Assembly: GCA_016795105.1 (NCBI GenBank)
Contig: JAEUIH010000018.1
Span: forward strand, 5,491 to 69,490
Reading direction: 5' to 3'
Origin: Planctomyces sp.
Lineage (GTDB): Bacteria > Planctomycetota > Planctomycetia > Planctomycetales > Planctomycetaceae
Length of the DNA stretch: 64,000 bases
In this document: one piece after another, positions 43,225 to 52,846 of the stretch
How positions within the stretch are numbered: position 1 is the first letter of the stretch
Layout of the letters: the number at the start of each line of letters is the position of its first letter
The notes under the pieces: model-generated
Told to the model about the DNA's origin: nothing
Seen by the model: the letters and a program-made list of their open reading frames with translations, nothing else
Databases searched by the model: none
Position numbers and translations under genes: made by a program

Positions 43225-44163
43225 TTACTCTCGCATTCGTCCGTATTCGAGGGAACTCAGGAAGTCATTGTACGCATCCCTGACTCCGTCTTTCAGAGAG
43301 ATACGGGGACTCCAGCCGGTCCTTCGAATCACGCTGATGTCCGATAACTTCCTCGGTGTACCATCGGGCCTGGTTGGGTCAGTCAGGATGCGACCTGAAT
43401 AACCAACCGATTCGGCAACAAGTCCTGCAAGTTCTCGAATGCTGATTTCGGTGCCGCTGCCGATGTTCACGAGATCGGGAGGATTCTCCAGCTTAAGCAA
43501 ATGAAGAATGCCGTCCGCCAGATCATCCACGTGCAGAAATTCTCGCAACGGTGTTCCGGTACCCCAGATTGTCACCGAATCCACCCCCTGCACTTTCGCT
43601 TCATGAAAACGCCGAATCAGCGCTGGAAGCACATGGCTGTTTTCAGGATGGTAGTTATCCCCAGGCCCATAAAGGTTCGTGGGCATCGCCGAATGAAATG
43701 TCACACCATACTGTTTCCGATAGAACTGACATAACTTCAGTCCGGCGATCTTTGCGATCGCATATGCTTCATTAGTCGGTTCAAGCTCTGACGTCAGAAG
43801 CGAGCTTTCTGCAATCGGCTGAGGCGCGAGACGCGGGTAGATGCAGGTGCTCCCCAGATAGAGAAATCGCTGTGTACCGTTCTTCCACGCAGCGTGAATA
43901 GCGTTCGTTGCCATCACAAGATTCTGGTGTATGAATTCCGCGGGATAAGTGCTGTTAGCGTGAATTCCACCCACTTTTGCAGCGGCAAACACAACGGAGT
44001 CCGGCTTGTGCTCCCGGAAGAAATCCTCAACGGCCGCCTGACATGTTAAGTCCAACTGAGAACGGTCCGCCAGCAGTAAGGCCACATCTCCAGAGCTCTG
44101 AAGTCTTCGAACAACAGCACTGCCCACCATTCCACGGTGACCAGAGATAAAGATTCTTTTCAT
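43225..44163 (-). CDS. fcl: GDP-L-fucose synthase
   Basis: A 312-residue SDR epimerase-reductase that converts GDP-4-keto-6-deoxymannose to GDP-L-fucose (WcaG/Fcl). It begins [20 protein letters not shown] and shows [69 protein letters not shown] (catalytic Tyr and Lys) and [28 protein letters not shown], the family signatures. ATG 44163 is chosen because the longer frame (to 44382) adds a non-homologous 73 residues that overlap the next gene. With the two gmd genes it completes GDP-fucose synthesis. Confidence 0.96.
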   Translation of the reverse strand: MKRIFISGHRGMVGSAVVRRLQSSGDVALLLADRSQLDLTCQAAVEDFFREHKPDSVVFAAAKVGGIHANSTYPAEFIHQNLVMATNAIHAAWKNGTQRFLYLGSTCIYPRLAPQPIAESSLLTSELEPTNEAYAIAKIAGLKLCQFYRKQYGVTFHSAMPTNLYGPGDNYHPENSHVLPALIRRFHEAKVQGVDSVTIWGTGTPLREFLHVDDLADGILHLLKLENPPDLVNIGSGTEISIRELAGLVAESVGYSGRILTDPTRPDGTPRKLSDISVIRRTGWSPRISLKDGVRDAYNDFLSSLEYGRMRE

Positions 44164-44210
44164 ATGGTACTCTCTGAAGACTGCTGCCGTTCCATGCAGA
44201 TCGTGCAGAA

Positions 44211-45413
44211 CTAACGAGTCACTTCTGTCAGCAATTGCCTGAACGCACTCACTGCGTGAGCCTGAGTATACTGAGTGATTGCCAGACGGCGAGCATTCTC
44301 TCGGTAAAGCGCCAGTTGGGAAGGATTCGCAATCGCAGCGCGGATTGAGTCGGCAATCAGTCGAGGGTCCCCGGCACGACATGTCAATCCGACCTGCTCC
44401 TGAACGGTAATCTCGTGGAGCTCTGTGCCCTCAGGAGCATTGGTCAGATACGGACGCCCCGCTGCAAGGATTCCGTAGAGCTTACTGGGCATCAGACATT
44501 GGGCGAGTGTCTGCGTCAACGGAACCAGATGCAAATCTGCGGCACTCAGGCTGTGTGCCAGCTCTGAAAGTGGCTGGTAGTCCAGAAACCGCACATTACT
44601 GAGCTTCTCGCTGGCTACCTGGGCCTGAAGATCTGCCTTCCGTGCTCCCTGACCAATCAGGACAAACTGAATTCTGGGATCATCCCGCAGAATCACGGCC
44701 GCTTCAATGAACTCCTCCAGACGCTGCGTCAGCCCCAGATTCCCGGAGTACATCACGACAAACTTCCCGGCAAGTCCATGCCGGTCGATGAACACGTTGT
44801 TTGTTTCAACAGGATAGACAACATTCGGGTCTGCCCAGTTTGGAATCCGGCGAATTCGGTCCGATGGAACCCCACCCTCTTCCATCAGCTGCTGCATATC
44901 CCGACTCAGCACGACCATCCGGTCACAGTTCTGGTAAATCCGAAACAATGACTGACGCAGACGACGGATCGGCCATGAATTCGGGACCTTACCAAGCGCC
45001 ACAGCAACATCCGGATAGATGTCCTGCAGATACCCAATCACCCGACAGCCCGTCGTTTTGCTCAGTCGTCGGGCAACATATGGCAACAGAAACGGGTCTG
45101 TTTCAAAAACTACGACATCCGGCTTCGGCAGTTGTGCCGCCTGTCGTCCAGCCGCTCGCACGAATGACAAAAAGTTAACGGCCTTGAGAAGCATACGACG
45201 TTTTGAAAACGTCGTATGCGATACTCGATGAATGGTCACACCATTGCGAACCTGAACATCCTGCCATTCTGAATCCGCAGCAGCATTCGGCTGGCCGGCA
45301 AGAACATGGACATCGAAGTCTTTTGCCAGCCCTTCACACAACGCAGTCAGTAACTGACCCGTTGCCTCTGAGTCCGGCCAGTAGGAACGGTTGAGAAACA
45401 GAATTCGAGGCAT
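44211..45413 (-). CDS. Glycosyltransferase family 4 (WbuB/WcaI-like)
   Basis: A 400-residue GT-B transferase that resembles WbuB-type fucosyl/N-acetylfucosaminyl transferases ([36 protein letters not shown]). It has [16 protein letters not shown] and [49 protein letters not shown] and [16 protein letters not shown]. Start ATG 45413 is preferred (MPRILF) over the upstream ATG at 45455. Its position beside fcl makes a fucosyl acceptor step plausible but not proven. Confidence 0.92.
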   Translation of the reverse strand: MPRILFLNRSYWPDSEATGQLLTALCEGLAKDFDVHVLAGQPNAAADSEWQDVQVRNGVTIHRVSHTTFSKRRMLLKAVNFLSFVRAAGRQAAQLPKPDVVVFETDPFLLPYVARRLSKTTGCRVIGYLQDIYPDVAVALGKVPNSWPIRRLRQSLFRIYQNCDRMVVLSRDMQQLMEEGGVPSDRIRRIPNWADPNVVYPVETNNVFIDRHGLAGKFVVMYSGNLGLTQRLEEFIEAAVILRDDPRIQFVLIGQGARKADLQAQVASEKLSNVRFLDYQPLSELAHSLSAADLHLVPLTQTLAQCLMPSKLYGILAAGRPYLTNAPEGTELHEITVQEQVGLTCRAGDPRLIADSIRAAIANPSQLALYRENARRLAITQYTQAHAVSAFRQLLTEVTR

Positions 45414-45515
45414 GGGAACGATCAGAGACTTCAAGAGTAAAGAACCGCCAGCCAATTCGTTTCGCGGATGCAGCCAGGAATCCGAAGCACGTCATCCGCG
45501 TTTCGCTCAGCGATT

Positions 45516-47813
45516 TTATGTCACAACTTCCTCTTCATCGTGTCGTTCGTCTGAAAAGTACGCATCGTTACCGCTCTTGCCACCATATTCGTTCTCAGAA
45601 TAGTTCTTGTAGTAGTAGCGATAATCTGAGTAACGGTAGTTTGCGTATCCATAGGTGTCACGTTCTTCAACACCGTTGATAACGACACCAGCAACATTGC
45701 CACCGACATCCTTCAGTTGTTCAATCGTTCGGCGTCCAAGCTCGCGAGTATGCCGACTGAGTCTCATACAGATCACAACGCCATCCACTCGTGGAGCCAC
45801 ACTACATGGATCGGTCACCGCCATCACGGGAGGCGTATCGATAATCACGACGTCAAACTTCTCACGAAGCACCTGAAGCAACTGTTCGTACTCAGGGCGA
45901 CTTAACAGTTCCGATGGATCCTTTGGACGAGATCCACACGGAAGCACAAAGAAGTCCGGGACGATGGTCGACTGAATGGCATCTGAGAGCTCTGCGGTTC
46001 CACGCAGAACGTCCACAACGCCAACCTTACTGCTGACTCCAGTCAGCTTATGAACCTTTGGACGACGGAAGTCGCTCTCCATCAAAACCGTCTTCTTACC
46101 AGCCTGGGCCATCGAAAGAGCCAGGTTTAGTGCCAGCGTGGACTTTCCATCCCCCGCTGCCGGACTGGTCACCTGAATGAGCCGGTGATCACTTCCGATG
46201 GGACTAAACCGCACTGCTGTTCGCACAGCTCGGTAGGCCTCGGCAGGCCGCGACCGAGGCAGATGAACCGTGATCGCAGTTCGATCAAGGATTGCATCTT
46301 TAGGAACGGACTTGAGGCGAGCATCATCCATAAACGGAACATGCCCCATAATCGGAATGCCAAATTCCCGAATGATCTCTTCCGGTTTGCGGAAGCTACG
46401 ATCTGCAATTTCAACGAGATAACCAATCACAAGTCCGGCAAAGGCCCCCAGGACCCCTCCCATTGCCAAAAATGTCTCGAGGATCGGATAGACCAGCCCA
46501 CCGTGTCGAGCAGGTGCAAGCATCTGTGCGGTTACACCACCCATATCCGCATTCACTTTGATCTGGTTAATCTGCAGCGTAACCCCTTCAAACAGCTTCG
46601 CAAGACGATTGATTTCATTCATCTTGTTGCGGTCGTCAATCACTTCCTGTGACAGTGATCTCGCTAAATCTTCTTCTTTCGCCGCAAGACTTTTCATGTC
46701 TGCCTGCTGCTTCTCCAGCACAGCAATTTCCTGCGCCTTTGACTGGAGGTAGATTGACAGGAAGTCTGGCGGAGCAACCTGCTCGGAGTTTTCCGGAACC
46801 ATCCCTGCCAGCGCCTGCAGGTGCCGTCGCGTCAGGTCGATCTGCAGTCGAATTGCTTTCAGACGCGGATGATCGGCACCCAGTTCGGCAGCAAGTACAG
46901 CCTCTTCCTTCATCAACGGAAACAACTCTTCTGCCATTGTTTTCGCCGATGAAACTGTTGCATCAACCGCATTGGCAGACGACTGGGTACTTGCTGAGCC
47001 CGCAGAGGTCTGGCGACCGACCAGCAGAGTAATGGCTTCCCGACTGCCACCAGCATTCAGAGCTTCTGTGATCGCCAGGAGTTCAGACTGAAGTTTTGCT
47101 TTGTCCAGCTCAATCGCGGAAATCTGTTCCTGAATCTTTTGTTCGCGAGCCGCGTGAGGATTGTCACCTGTCACCGACAGTCGCGACGTCCTGCGAAACT
47201 CTGCATGTGCCGCTTCTGCTTTTAACAGGGATTCATGAATCTCGTCACGAGCCTTTGTCAGCAGCGACTGCAGCTGACCCGAAGCGTCCGCGTAGTTCTC
47301 CTTCTGCACCTCAAGATATTCTTCAGCTACAGCATTCGCGATCTTATGAATGTCCCCGGCATCATGGCCGGATACGGCAATCTCGATTACTGCTGACGAC
47401 AGCGTTGTTGGCACCACCATCGACGTCAGCTTCGCAACAGATTCGTCGGTTGACAGACCACGCAGTGTCATCAGCTGCGACAGATTGTGCTTCTCAATCG
47501 CCGCGACAAGAACCCTTGGGCTCTTAATCACATACGCGGAATCCGAAAGGTCTTTGTCCGCCAGTACAGTTTTCATCATCGGATCTGCACTCCGATGAAC
47601 TACCTGAACACGCGCCACTGAGCGATAGAGGGGCTTCTGCTTCTCAAAGAGAAGATATGCAATCCCTACACCTACCAGTCCAAGGAGAATGATGAACGAC
47701 TTCCTGCGTCGCAGGAACCCGAAGATATCGATCCCCTGCGATGACTCCTGATTGAGTCCGGAATTATTACTAATCGAGTCAAACTGTGCGGACGCCACAA
47801 AACTTCCCCTCAT
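45516..47813 (-). CDS. wzc: Polysaccharide chain-length regulator with tyrosine autokinase (Wzc-type)
   Basis: A 765-residue inner membrane protein. TM1 (about 40-57) and TM2 (about 441-468) bracket a periplasmic coiled-coil domain of the Wzz type (~60-440). The cytoplasmic kinase has a Walker A PAAGDGKST (551-559), Walker A' MESDFRRPK (578-586) and Walker B VVIIDTPP (655-662). The C-terminus ends in a tyrosine cluster (721-752, ten or more Tyr) for autophosphorylation. The start may instead be GTG 47798, which has GAGGGGAAG just upstream. Controls chain length and export of capsule/EPS made by the Wzy route. It lies beside a WecA/WbuB pair and no flippase is seen. Confidence 0.94.
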   Translation of the reverse strand: MRGSFVASAQFDSISNNSGLNQESSQGIDIFGFLRRRKSFIILLGLVGVGIAYLLFEKQKPLYRSVARVQVVHRSADPMMKTVLADKDLSDSAYVIKSPRVLVAAIEKHNLSQLMTLRGLSTDESVAKLTSMVVPTTLSSAVIEIAVSGHDAGDIHKIANAVAEEYLEVQKENYADASGQLQSLLTKARDEIHESLLKAEAAHAEFRRTSRLSVTGDNPHAAREQKIQEQISAIELDKAKLQSELLAITEALNAGGSREAITLLVGRQTSAGSASTQSSANAVDATVSSAKTMAEELFPLMKEEAVLAAELGADHPRLKAIRLQIDLTRRHLQALAGMVPENSEQVAPPDFLSIYLQSKAQEIAVLEKQQADMKSLAAKEEDLARSLSQEVIDDRNKMNEINRLAKLFEGVTLQINQIKVNADMGGVTAQMLAPARHGGLVYPILETFLAMGGVLGAFAGLVIGYLVEIADRSFRKPEEIIREFGIPIMGHVPFMDDARLKSVPKDAILDRTAITVHLPRSRPAEAYRAVRTAVRFSPIGSDHRLIQVTSPAAGDGKSTLALNLALSMAQAGKKTVLMESDFRRPKVHKLTGVSSKVGVVDVLRGTAELSDAIQSTIVPDFFVLPCGSRPKDPSELLSRPEYEQLLQVLREKFDVVIIDTPPVMAVTDPCSVAPRVDGVVICMRLSRHTRELGRRTIEQLKDVGGNVAGVVINGVEERDTYGYANYRYSDYRYYYKNYSENEYGGKSGNDAYFSDERHDEEEVVT

Positions 47814-48068
47814 CCCTTGTATTTACCAGCAATCTGCAGGCTGTGTCCCTACAAACAATTCATCCAGTGCTCACTGCCATTGTGCGGTCAATTCCTCACT
47901 CTTTCCACTACTGCTCACTCATTTCGATGATTGTCACGGACTTTCAGCTCTCAAAACAAAAGTCGTGTGAACTGGGGAAGGATGGTGAAGAAAGGAGACG
48001 TTTGTTGCCCTCTTTGATCCGGATTCAAAATCTCCCGGAAAGTTGACGTTGCTTTTTTGCAACTCGCC
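47814..48068 (-). promoter_or_regulatory. 255-base gap before wzc
   Basis: No gene. The gap likely carries the promoter of the wzc unit. A short hairpin GTTGC/GCAAC (48048-48063) follows the upstream stop by a few bases but lacks a U-tract, so termination there is doubtful. Confidence 0.4.
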
Positions 48069-50834
48069 TTATTTCTTCGGTCGTACCTTTGAACTGTTCT
48101 CCAATGGCAACGGGTCAGTCATCGTTTCTGAAAGCTCAGCAATTGCCTTCTCAACCAACGGGTCGTCAGGAAAGAAGTACTGAAGCCGCATCAACTCATT
48201 CATCGCTTCATTCTCCTGACGATTCAGCTCAAACAATGTGGCCAGGCGAAGTCCAAAATCGCGATCCTCCGGAGCATCAGCAACACATTGCTGAAGCCAC
48301 CTGATGGAACTCTCAAGGCTGTCCCGGAGCTCCAGATGCTGAGAACGCTCCAGATTGTCTCGCCGGGTTCTATTGTCTCCCAGCTGGCTCCACTGCACGT
48401 CTGCACGCTTCCAGAGCTCCTCCGAAATTCGCTGGTCTCGGGCCGTTCGGGCAGCAACAACACTGTCGGCATAAGATTCAGGGCCGTACTTGCTCACCAG
48501 CGACCCTGAGCTCTCTGTCACCGGAATGTTCTCCAGGATCGGAATGCGAAATCGTTCTGAAACCGCCAGCGACCGTCGCAGACAGACCTCCGCAGTCTCC
48601 AGTTCGCCGAACGTGTGATAGAGAAACCCGGCCTGATAAAGCCTTCGTGCATCAGAAGGCATTACGAACATCAACTTGTGACTCAGCTCAGTTGCCAGTT
48701 TCTCATGTTTCAAAATTGCATCAATGTGAATTCTGTCGATGTAGAGATGAGGCTGCAGAGGCGTGACCGAGTCGGCCTGATCCAGTGAAACTCCCCACGG
48801 ATGCCGATCGTAGACGGACTTGAGTACGCGTGAGAACTGAACAGACTCCGGTGTCGGAGGATGCAGCTGCTGCACTGCAACTCTCTGAGCTATCGCCGGT
48901 GGTGTTGATGCGTCCCAGAACTTCTCGAGTTCTCGGCCGTCCGGGGGATTCGCTCCGCTGAGTTCTCGAATCAAGGCCCAGCGAAAAATCGCTTCATCTG
49001 CCTGAACAAGTGAACTCAACCCCCGAAGGTCGTCTGGTCGATTGCGAATTGCAGCATCGAGTCGTGATCGCATCTCCGGCAGTGCATTCAGAAGCTCCGG
49101 AGTTGGCGATTTCAAAAGCAGTTTCTCAATGGGTATCGATGCAAAATTGACGGCAGTTGCGTGCCAGACGTCAGACATCAGCAACAGCAGACCCGCAAAC
49201 ACTGACAGCCGCAGAAGCCAGTTCAGGTAGCCCGGAAGTACAATGACGACCCAGGAGGTTTCAGCAAGGGTTTCAGCGGCAGAAGCATTGTGGCTCGAGC
49301 TGCTTCGAACCGTCTTTGTGGATAAAGTCTTCGCCAATTCAGTCTTCGTAAGTGTTGAGATCATAACTCCTGTCAACAAAGCCAATGCAGCGGAGTTCGA
49401 CGGATTCATAATCCCATAGTCGAAGACCGCAGAAATTGTCTGAGATGTCAGCAGCACGATCCCAATCAGGCCGCAGACAAACAGTCGATCCCCGTCTAAT
49501 CCTCTCTGGCTCTTTGCAAGAACACTCAGTCGAGCAGTCAGCTTCAGCAAAAGTCCGCCCATCAACAAACAAATCGCCAGTCCAAAAACTCCGGATTCCA
49601 CAAGCCACTCAAGGTACTGGTTATCCGCATTCATAAACCAGTTCTGCCAGTAGTGCCGCTGATAGGGAAGCGTCGACAAACGATATGCACCCTGCCCGGT
49701 TCCTAACAGCGGAAAATCAAGCACGACTCCAAAGGTATCGGCCCAGTGCATCAATCGACCTGTCACGGCCGATGATGGATCGCGCAGAGTCCTGAGCTCA
49801 GAGACGGCAAGCGTATCGAGTTCCAGAAGTGTCATCAGGCCGGCCGTGAGCACTAACACCAGCGACACAGGAATCAACAGAATCAAAGACTGCTTCAGAT
49901 TCATCCTGCTGAACACACAGACCAGCGTGGATAGAATCGCGGCGATCATCCCGCCACGAGACATCGTTCCTATCGCTCCGGTGAGAATCACGATCACCGC
50001 CAACAGGACCAAAATCTGCAGACTCGTCAGCTGAGCAAACCTTTGGAGTGCCTGATCAACGCCGGACCTGAGCTGGTCAAAGAGCGATGGAGTCCCAAAG
50101 GAATTTGAATACCCCAGTCGCTTAACCCGCCCAAATACCAGAATCATCAACGCTATTGCCGCACCAAGATGAATGCACAACCAGCCGGATGCATTGTTTG
50201 GATTTACGAATGGACCGAATCCGATGTTGTCACTGATTCGCAGCGATGCACCAATCACCGACCCTGGTTCACCATACATCTGCAGGATTCCGGCAACCGC
50301 GATCGCCGCTCCGTTGGCAGTCAGAACGACCAGAATCCCGATCAGACGTTTCCGATTAATCTCTGAATCCGCGATGATCGTCAGCAAAACCGCCAGTGAT
50401 AACCACTGAACAACCTGCAGCCTTGTGTCTGCCGGACTGACAGATCGACTCACCAACCCGGCCTTTTCTGCTGATGCATTTTGCAACAGAGCGCCGCGAT
50501 TCGATACATTCGCTGAGTGTTCCATGCCGATCTCGGGTGGCTGATAGATCGGAAGTAACTGAATCAGTCCAATTCCAGCCATCCCAACCAACACTACGCT
50601 CATCATCGGGAGGCCGCGGTTTCGTTCGCTCGCCAGAACTCGCCCCAACATCGCCAGTATGGCCGCCAGCACTGTGCCTGCCAGCAGGACCAGCCGAGCA
50701 ACAGGCAATACTCCGCCAAGAATCCATGGCAACGCACAAACTGTAAGCACAACTGCGCTTAGCGAAGCAGTTTCCAGCAGCTCCGAAATCCGCAAACGTC
50801 CACTGACTGATTCTTCGGACTTGCCGTGAACCAC
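48069..50834 (-). CDS. O-antigen polymerase/ligase-like protein with TPR-rich C-terminus
   Basis: A 921-residue protein from GTG 50834, chosen because AGGAAGGGA lies six bases upstream (the frame continues to a TTG at 50867). Residues ~15-500 span about twelve membrane segments with the Wzy_C/O-antigen ligase features NPNNASGWLCIHLGAA, MSRGGMIAA, and GRLMHWADTFGVVLDFPLLGTGQGAYRLST followed by NADNQYLEWLVESGVFG. Residues ~560-920 are soluble helical repeats with TPR-like pairs (LYQAGFLYHTFGELETAEVCLRRSLAVSE). The combination is common in planctomycete EPS loci. It lies between wecA and wzc, as expected for a glycan polymerase. Confidence 0.88.
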   Translation of the reverse strand: MVHGKSEESVSGRLRISELLETASLSAVVLTVCALPWILGGVLPVARLVLLAGTVLAAILAMLGRVLASERNRGLPMMSVVLVGMAGIGLIQLLPIYQPPEIGMEHSANVSNRGALLQNASAEKAGLVSRSVSPADTRLQVVQWLSLAVLLTIIADSEINRKRLIGILVVLTANGAAIAVAGILQMYGEPGSVIGASLRISDNIGFGPFVNPNNASGWLCIHLGAAIALMILVFGRVKRLGYSNSFGTPSLFDQLRSGVDQALQRFAQLTSLQILVLLAVIVILTGAIGTMSRGGMIAAILSTLVCVFSRMNLKQSLILLIPVSLVLVLTAGLMTLLELDTLAVSELRTLRDPSSAVTGRLMHWADTFGVVLDFPLLGTGQGAYRLSTLPYQRHYWQNWFMNADNQYLEWLVESGVFGLAICLLMGGLLLKLTARLSVLAKSQRGLDGDRLFVCGLIGIVLLTSQTISAVFDYGIMNPSNSAALALLTGVMISTLTKTELAKTLSTKTVRSSSSHNASAAETLAETSWVVIVLPGYLNWLLRLSVFAGLLLLMSDVWHATAVNFASIPIEKLLLKSPTPELLNALPEMRSRLDAAIRNRPDDLRGLSSLVQADEAIFRWALIRELSGANPPDGRELEKFWDASTPPAIAQRVAVQQLHPPTPESVQFSRVLKSVYDRHPWGVSLDQADSVTPLQPHLYIDRIHIDAILKHEKLATELSHKLMFVMPSDARRLYQAGFLYHTFGELETAEVCLRRSLAVSERFRIPILENIPVTESSGSLVSKYGPESYADSVVAARTARDQRISEELWKRADVQWSQLGDNRTRRDNLERSQHLELRDSLESSIRWLQQCVADAPEDRDFGLRLATLFELNRQENEAMNELMRLQYFFPDDPLVEKAIAELSETMTDPLPLENSSKVRPKK

Positions 50835-50902
50835 GCTGATTCCCTTCCTGCCATCGCAACACGGCAACGCAACACTCGTGCTGAATCGCCTCTGTCAGTC
50901 AC

Positions 50903-52435
50903 TCAGGCATGAACCTGCTGCGGTAACGTAAATACGGCTGACTTGCTCTTTGGCTTTCGCTCAGCCGCTTTCCGGAGTTTCAATTCTTCGATCAGACTCA
51001 CCAACTGGTCTTCAAAGGGCCGGAGCCCCAGAATCAGCTCGCTCATCCACTCACAGATCGAACCTTCACCAATGGCTCCCACAACTCGAATCTGGCCAAC
51101 CTTCATTCCTTCCACAACCAGCGGAATTTCAGATCGCCATGCATCGTGGTGTTCCAGTTTTGACTTGCGACGCCATGTGGCATGGTATTCCTCGCCAACC
51201 GATGGAACGTTGACCATCAGCTCCACACGGTCCATTTCAAACTGCTCCGCAAATGCAGTCAGTGTAATCCACAATTCTTCCCATTGATGATCTCCATGCA
51301 TCCGCACCTGCTCGTCATGCAGTACTGGCCCGGCTGTCGTTGGACGCAGAACCATTGATCCGGCAAATCGTCGTACACGAGTTGTCAGCAATCGCAATTC
51401 AGCATGACCGAATGATCGCGTCGCCACAAGCAATGCAATTGCTGTGAGCACCCCGACCACGGCCAGAAATTCATTGTTCATCGCAGCGGCAAGCACCGCA
51501 CCAATTCCAGTGATCGCACACAACGTCCCAACGATCAACAAAAGCACACGACCGTTGGCTCCCTTCCGCTGCAGACAATGATGAATATGGCCCCGGTCCG
51601 TCGCGTAAATGCTCTGCCCCGTCAGCTTGCGACGAACAATGGCCATCGCAACGTCGAAAATCGGGATTGCCCAAATCGCCGTGGGCATAATCAGGGCAGC
51701 AGCCGTGTACTGCTTGATCGAGCACTTCAACGCCACACATCCCAACACCAGACCAATCAACATGCTTCCGGAATCACCAAGAAACATCCGAGCCGGTGGA
51801 AAATTGTAAATCAGGAATCCACAGATCGTGCCAGCCAAAACCAGAGACATCATCAACCCGTCCGAGTGCCCCCCTGTGACATAGGTGACCGCCGCGACGG
51901 ACAGACTCAAAACGATCCCCGTCGTACTCGCCAGCCCATCCACTCCGTCGATCAAATTGAGTGCATTCACAGCACCGAGGATCCAGAACAGCGTGACAAT
52001 GGCAGATAAGTCCCCCAGCTCAATCGTCACCCCAAACGCCTCGATTTGTTCAATCATGATGCCCGATGGCAACATCGCCAGAGCCACCACAAATTGACCA
52101 ACAAGCTTCTGCCGACCCCGAAGACCAAATCGGTCGTCGATGACACCCAAAATGACAATCCCGGTCGATGCGGCCAACAGGCACAGCAGGAACCGAACTT
52201 CATCTGTATTGCGTGTCAAAATGTCCGGAGAAAACACGATCGTAGCAAGAACTGCAATTATGCCAGCTATCAGGATTGTAGGACCACCTGTCAGCGGAAC
52301 TGCCTTAGCATGCAGCTTTCGATGCCCATCCGGATGGTCGATCACCCCAAGTCGCTGAGCAACCCGAGCAATCAACGGAGCCAGAACGACGCTCGATGCA
52401 AGTGCAACAACAAATGAAAGCAGACTGGGATTCAT
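50903..52435 (-). CDS. wecA: Undecaprenyl-phosphate sugar-1-phosphate transferase (WecA/MraY family)
   Basis: Initiating transferase of the glycan: moves a HexNAc-1-phosphate onto undecaprenyl phosphate in the inner membrane. The first ~340 residues have about eleven membrane helices with the catalytic marks DDRFG (100-104), NLIDGVDGLAS (160-170), MFLGDSGS (217-224) and the DRGHIHH loop (280-286). A further ~170 residues after the last helix (TRSFGHAELRLLTTRVRRF...) form a soluble domain not found in E. coli WecA. It is the first leftward gene of the glycan locus, divergent from cysH across 411 bases, and probably sets the start of the main transcript. Confidence 0.94.
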   Translation of the reverse strand: MNPSLLSFVVALASSVVLAPLIARVAQRLGVIDHPDGHRKLHAKAVPLTGGPTILIAGIIAVLATIVFSPDILTRNTDEVRFLLCLLAASTGIVILGVIDDRFGLRGRQKLVGQFVVALAMLPSGIMIEQIEAFGVTIELGDLSAIVTLFWILGAVNALNLIDGVDGLASTTGIVLSLSVAAVTYVTGGHSDGLMMSLVLAGTICGFLIYNFPPARMFLGDSGSMLIGLVLGCVALKCSIKQYTAAALIMPTAIWAIPIFDVAMAIVRRKLTGQSIYATDRGHIHHCLQRKGANGRVLLLIVGTLCAITGIGAVLAAAMNNEFLAVVGVLTAIALLVATRSFGHAELRLLTTRVRRFAGSMVLRPTTAGPVLHDEQVRMHGDHQWEELWITLTAFAEQFEMDRVELMVNVPSVGEEYHATWRRKSKLEHHDAWRSEIPLVVEGMKVGQIRVVGAIGEGSICEWMSELILGLRPFEDQLVSLIEELKLRKAAERKPKSKSAVFTLPQQVHA

Positions 52436-52846
52436 TAGGGAATCAGTACAGCTAGTTGAAAAACAAGGTGTATCAGACAGGCTGAAACAGGAGTTCCGAG
52501 AGGAACATGTGATACTGGGAAAGGAGAGTCAGCAATTCCGATGCCATCCTCACCAACGGAATCCCAAAATGATGGTGACGCAGCGCAACCTGTTGCAAGC
52601 ATTCATTCATTGAATCTGTGAAAACACACCCAATGTTCACACATCCCGCAATTGGTGTATCCTTTTCGATTCATGAGAACGCAACACGTTGCCAAAAGTG
52701 CACAGATTCGCAGCAGAAATGCTTGACGAAGTTGGTTTTCCCAACCTCTGTGGCACCCTCGACTCAGAGATAGTGTCGATTTTTCCCCGTGAACTCTCTA
52801 AAAGACGCACCTTCACGATTTTCAATGCTTCCACAGGATTCAGGAA
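52436..52846. promoter_or_regulatory. Divergent promoter region between wecA and cysH
   Basis: A 411-base gap with no convincing gene. It must drive both wecA leftward and cysH rightward. A small GTTCC/GGAAC hairpin lies at about 52491-52504. No good sigma-70 or sigma-54 consensus could be picked by eye on either strand. Confidence 0.5.

Noticed and set aside
52436-52846. Short open frames in the wecA/cysH gap, such as 52637-52879 on the minus strand
   Set aside because: No recognisable motif and no ribosome site; the frame overlaps the cysH start. More likely promoter DNA.
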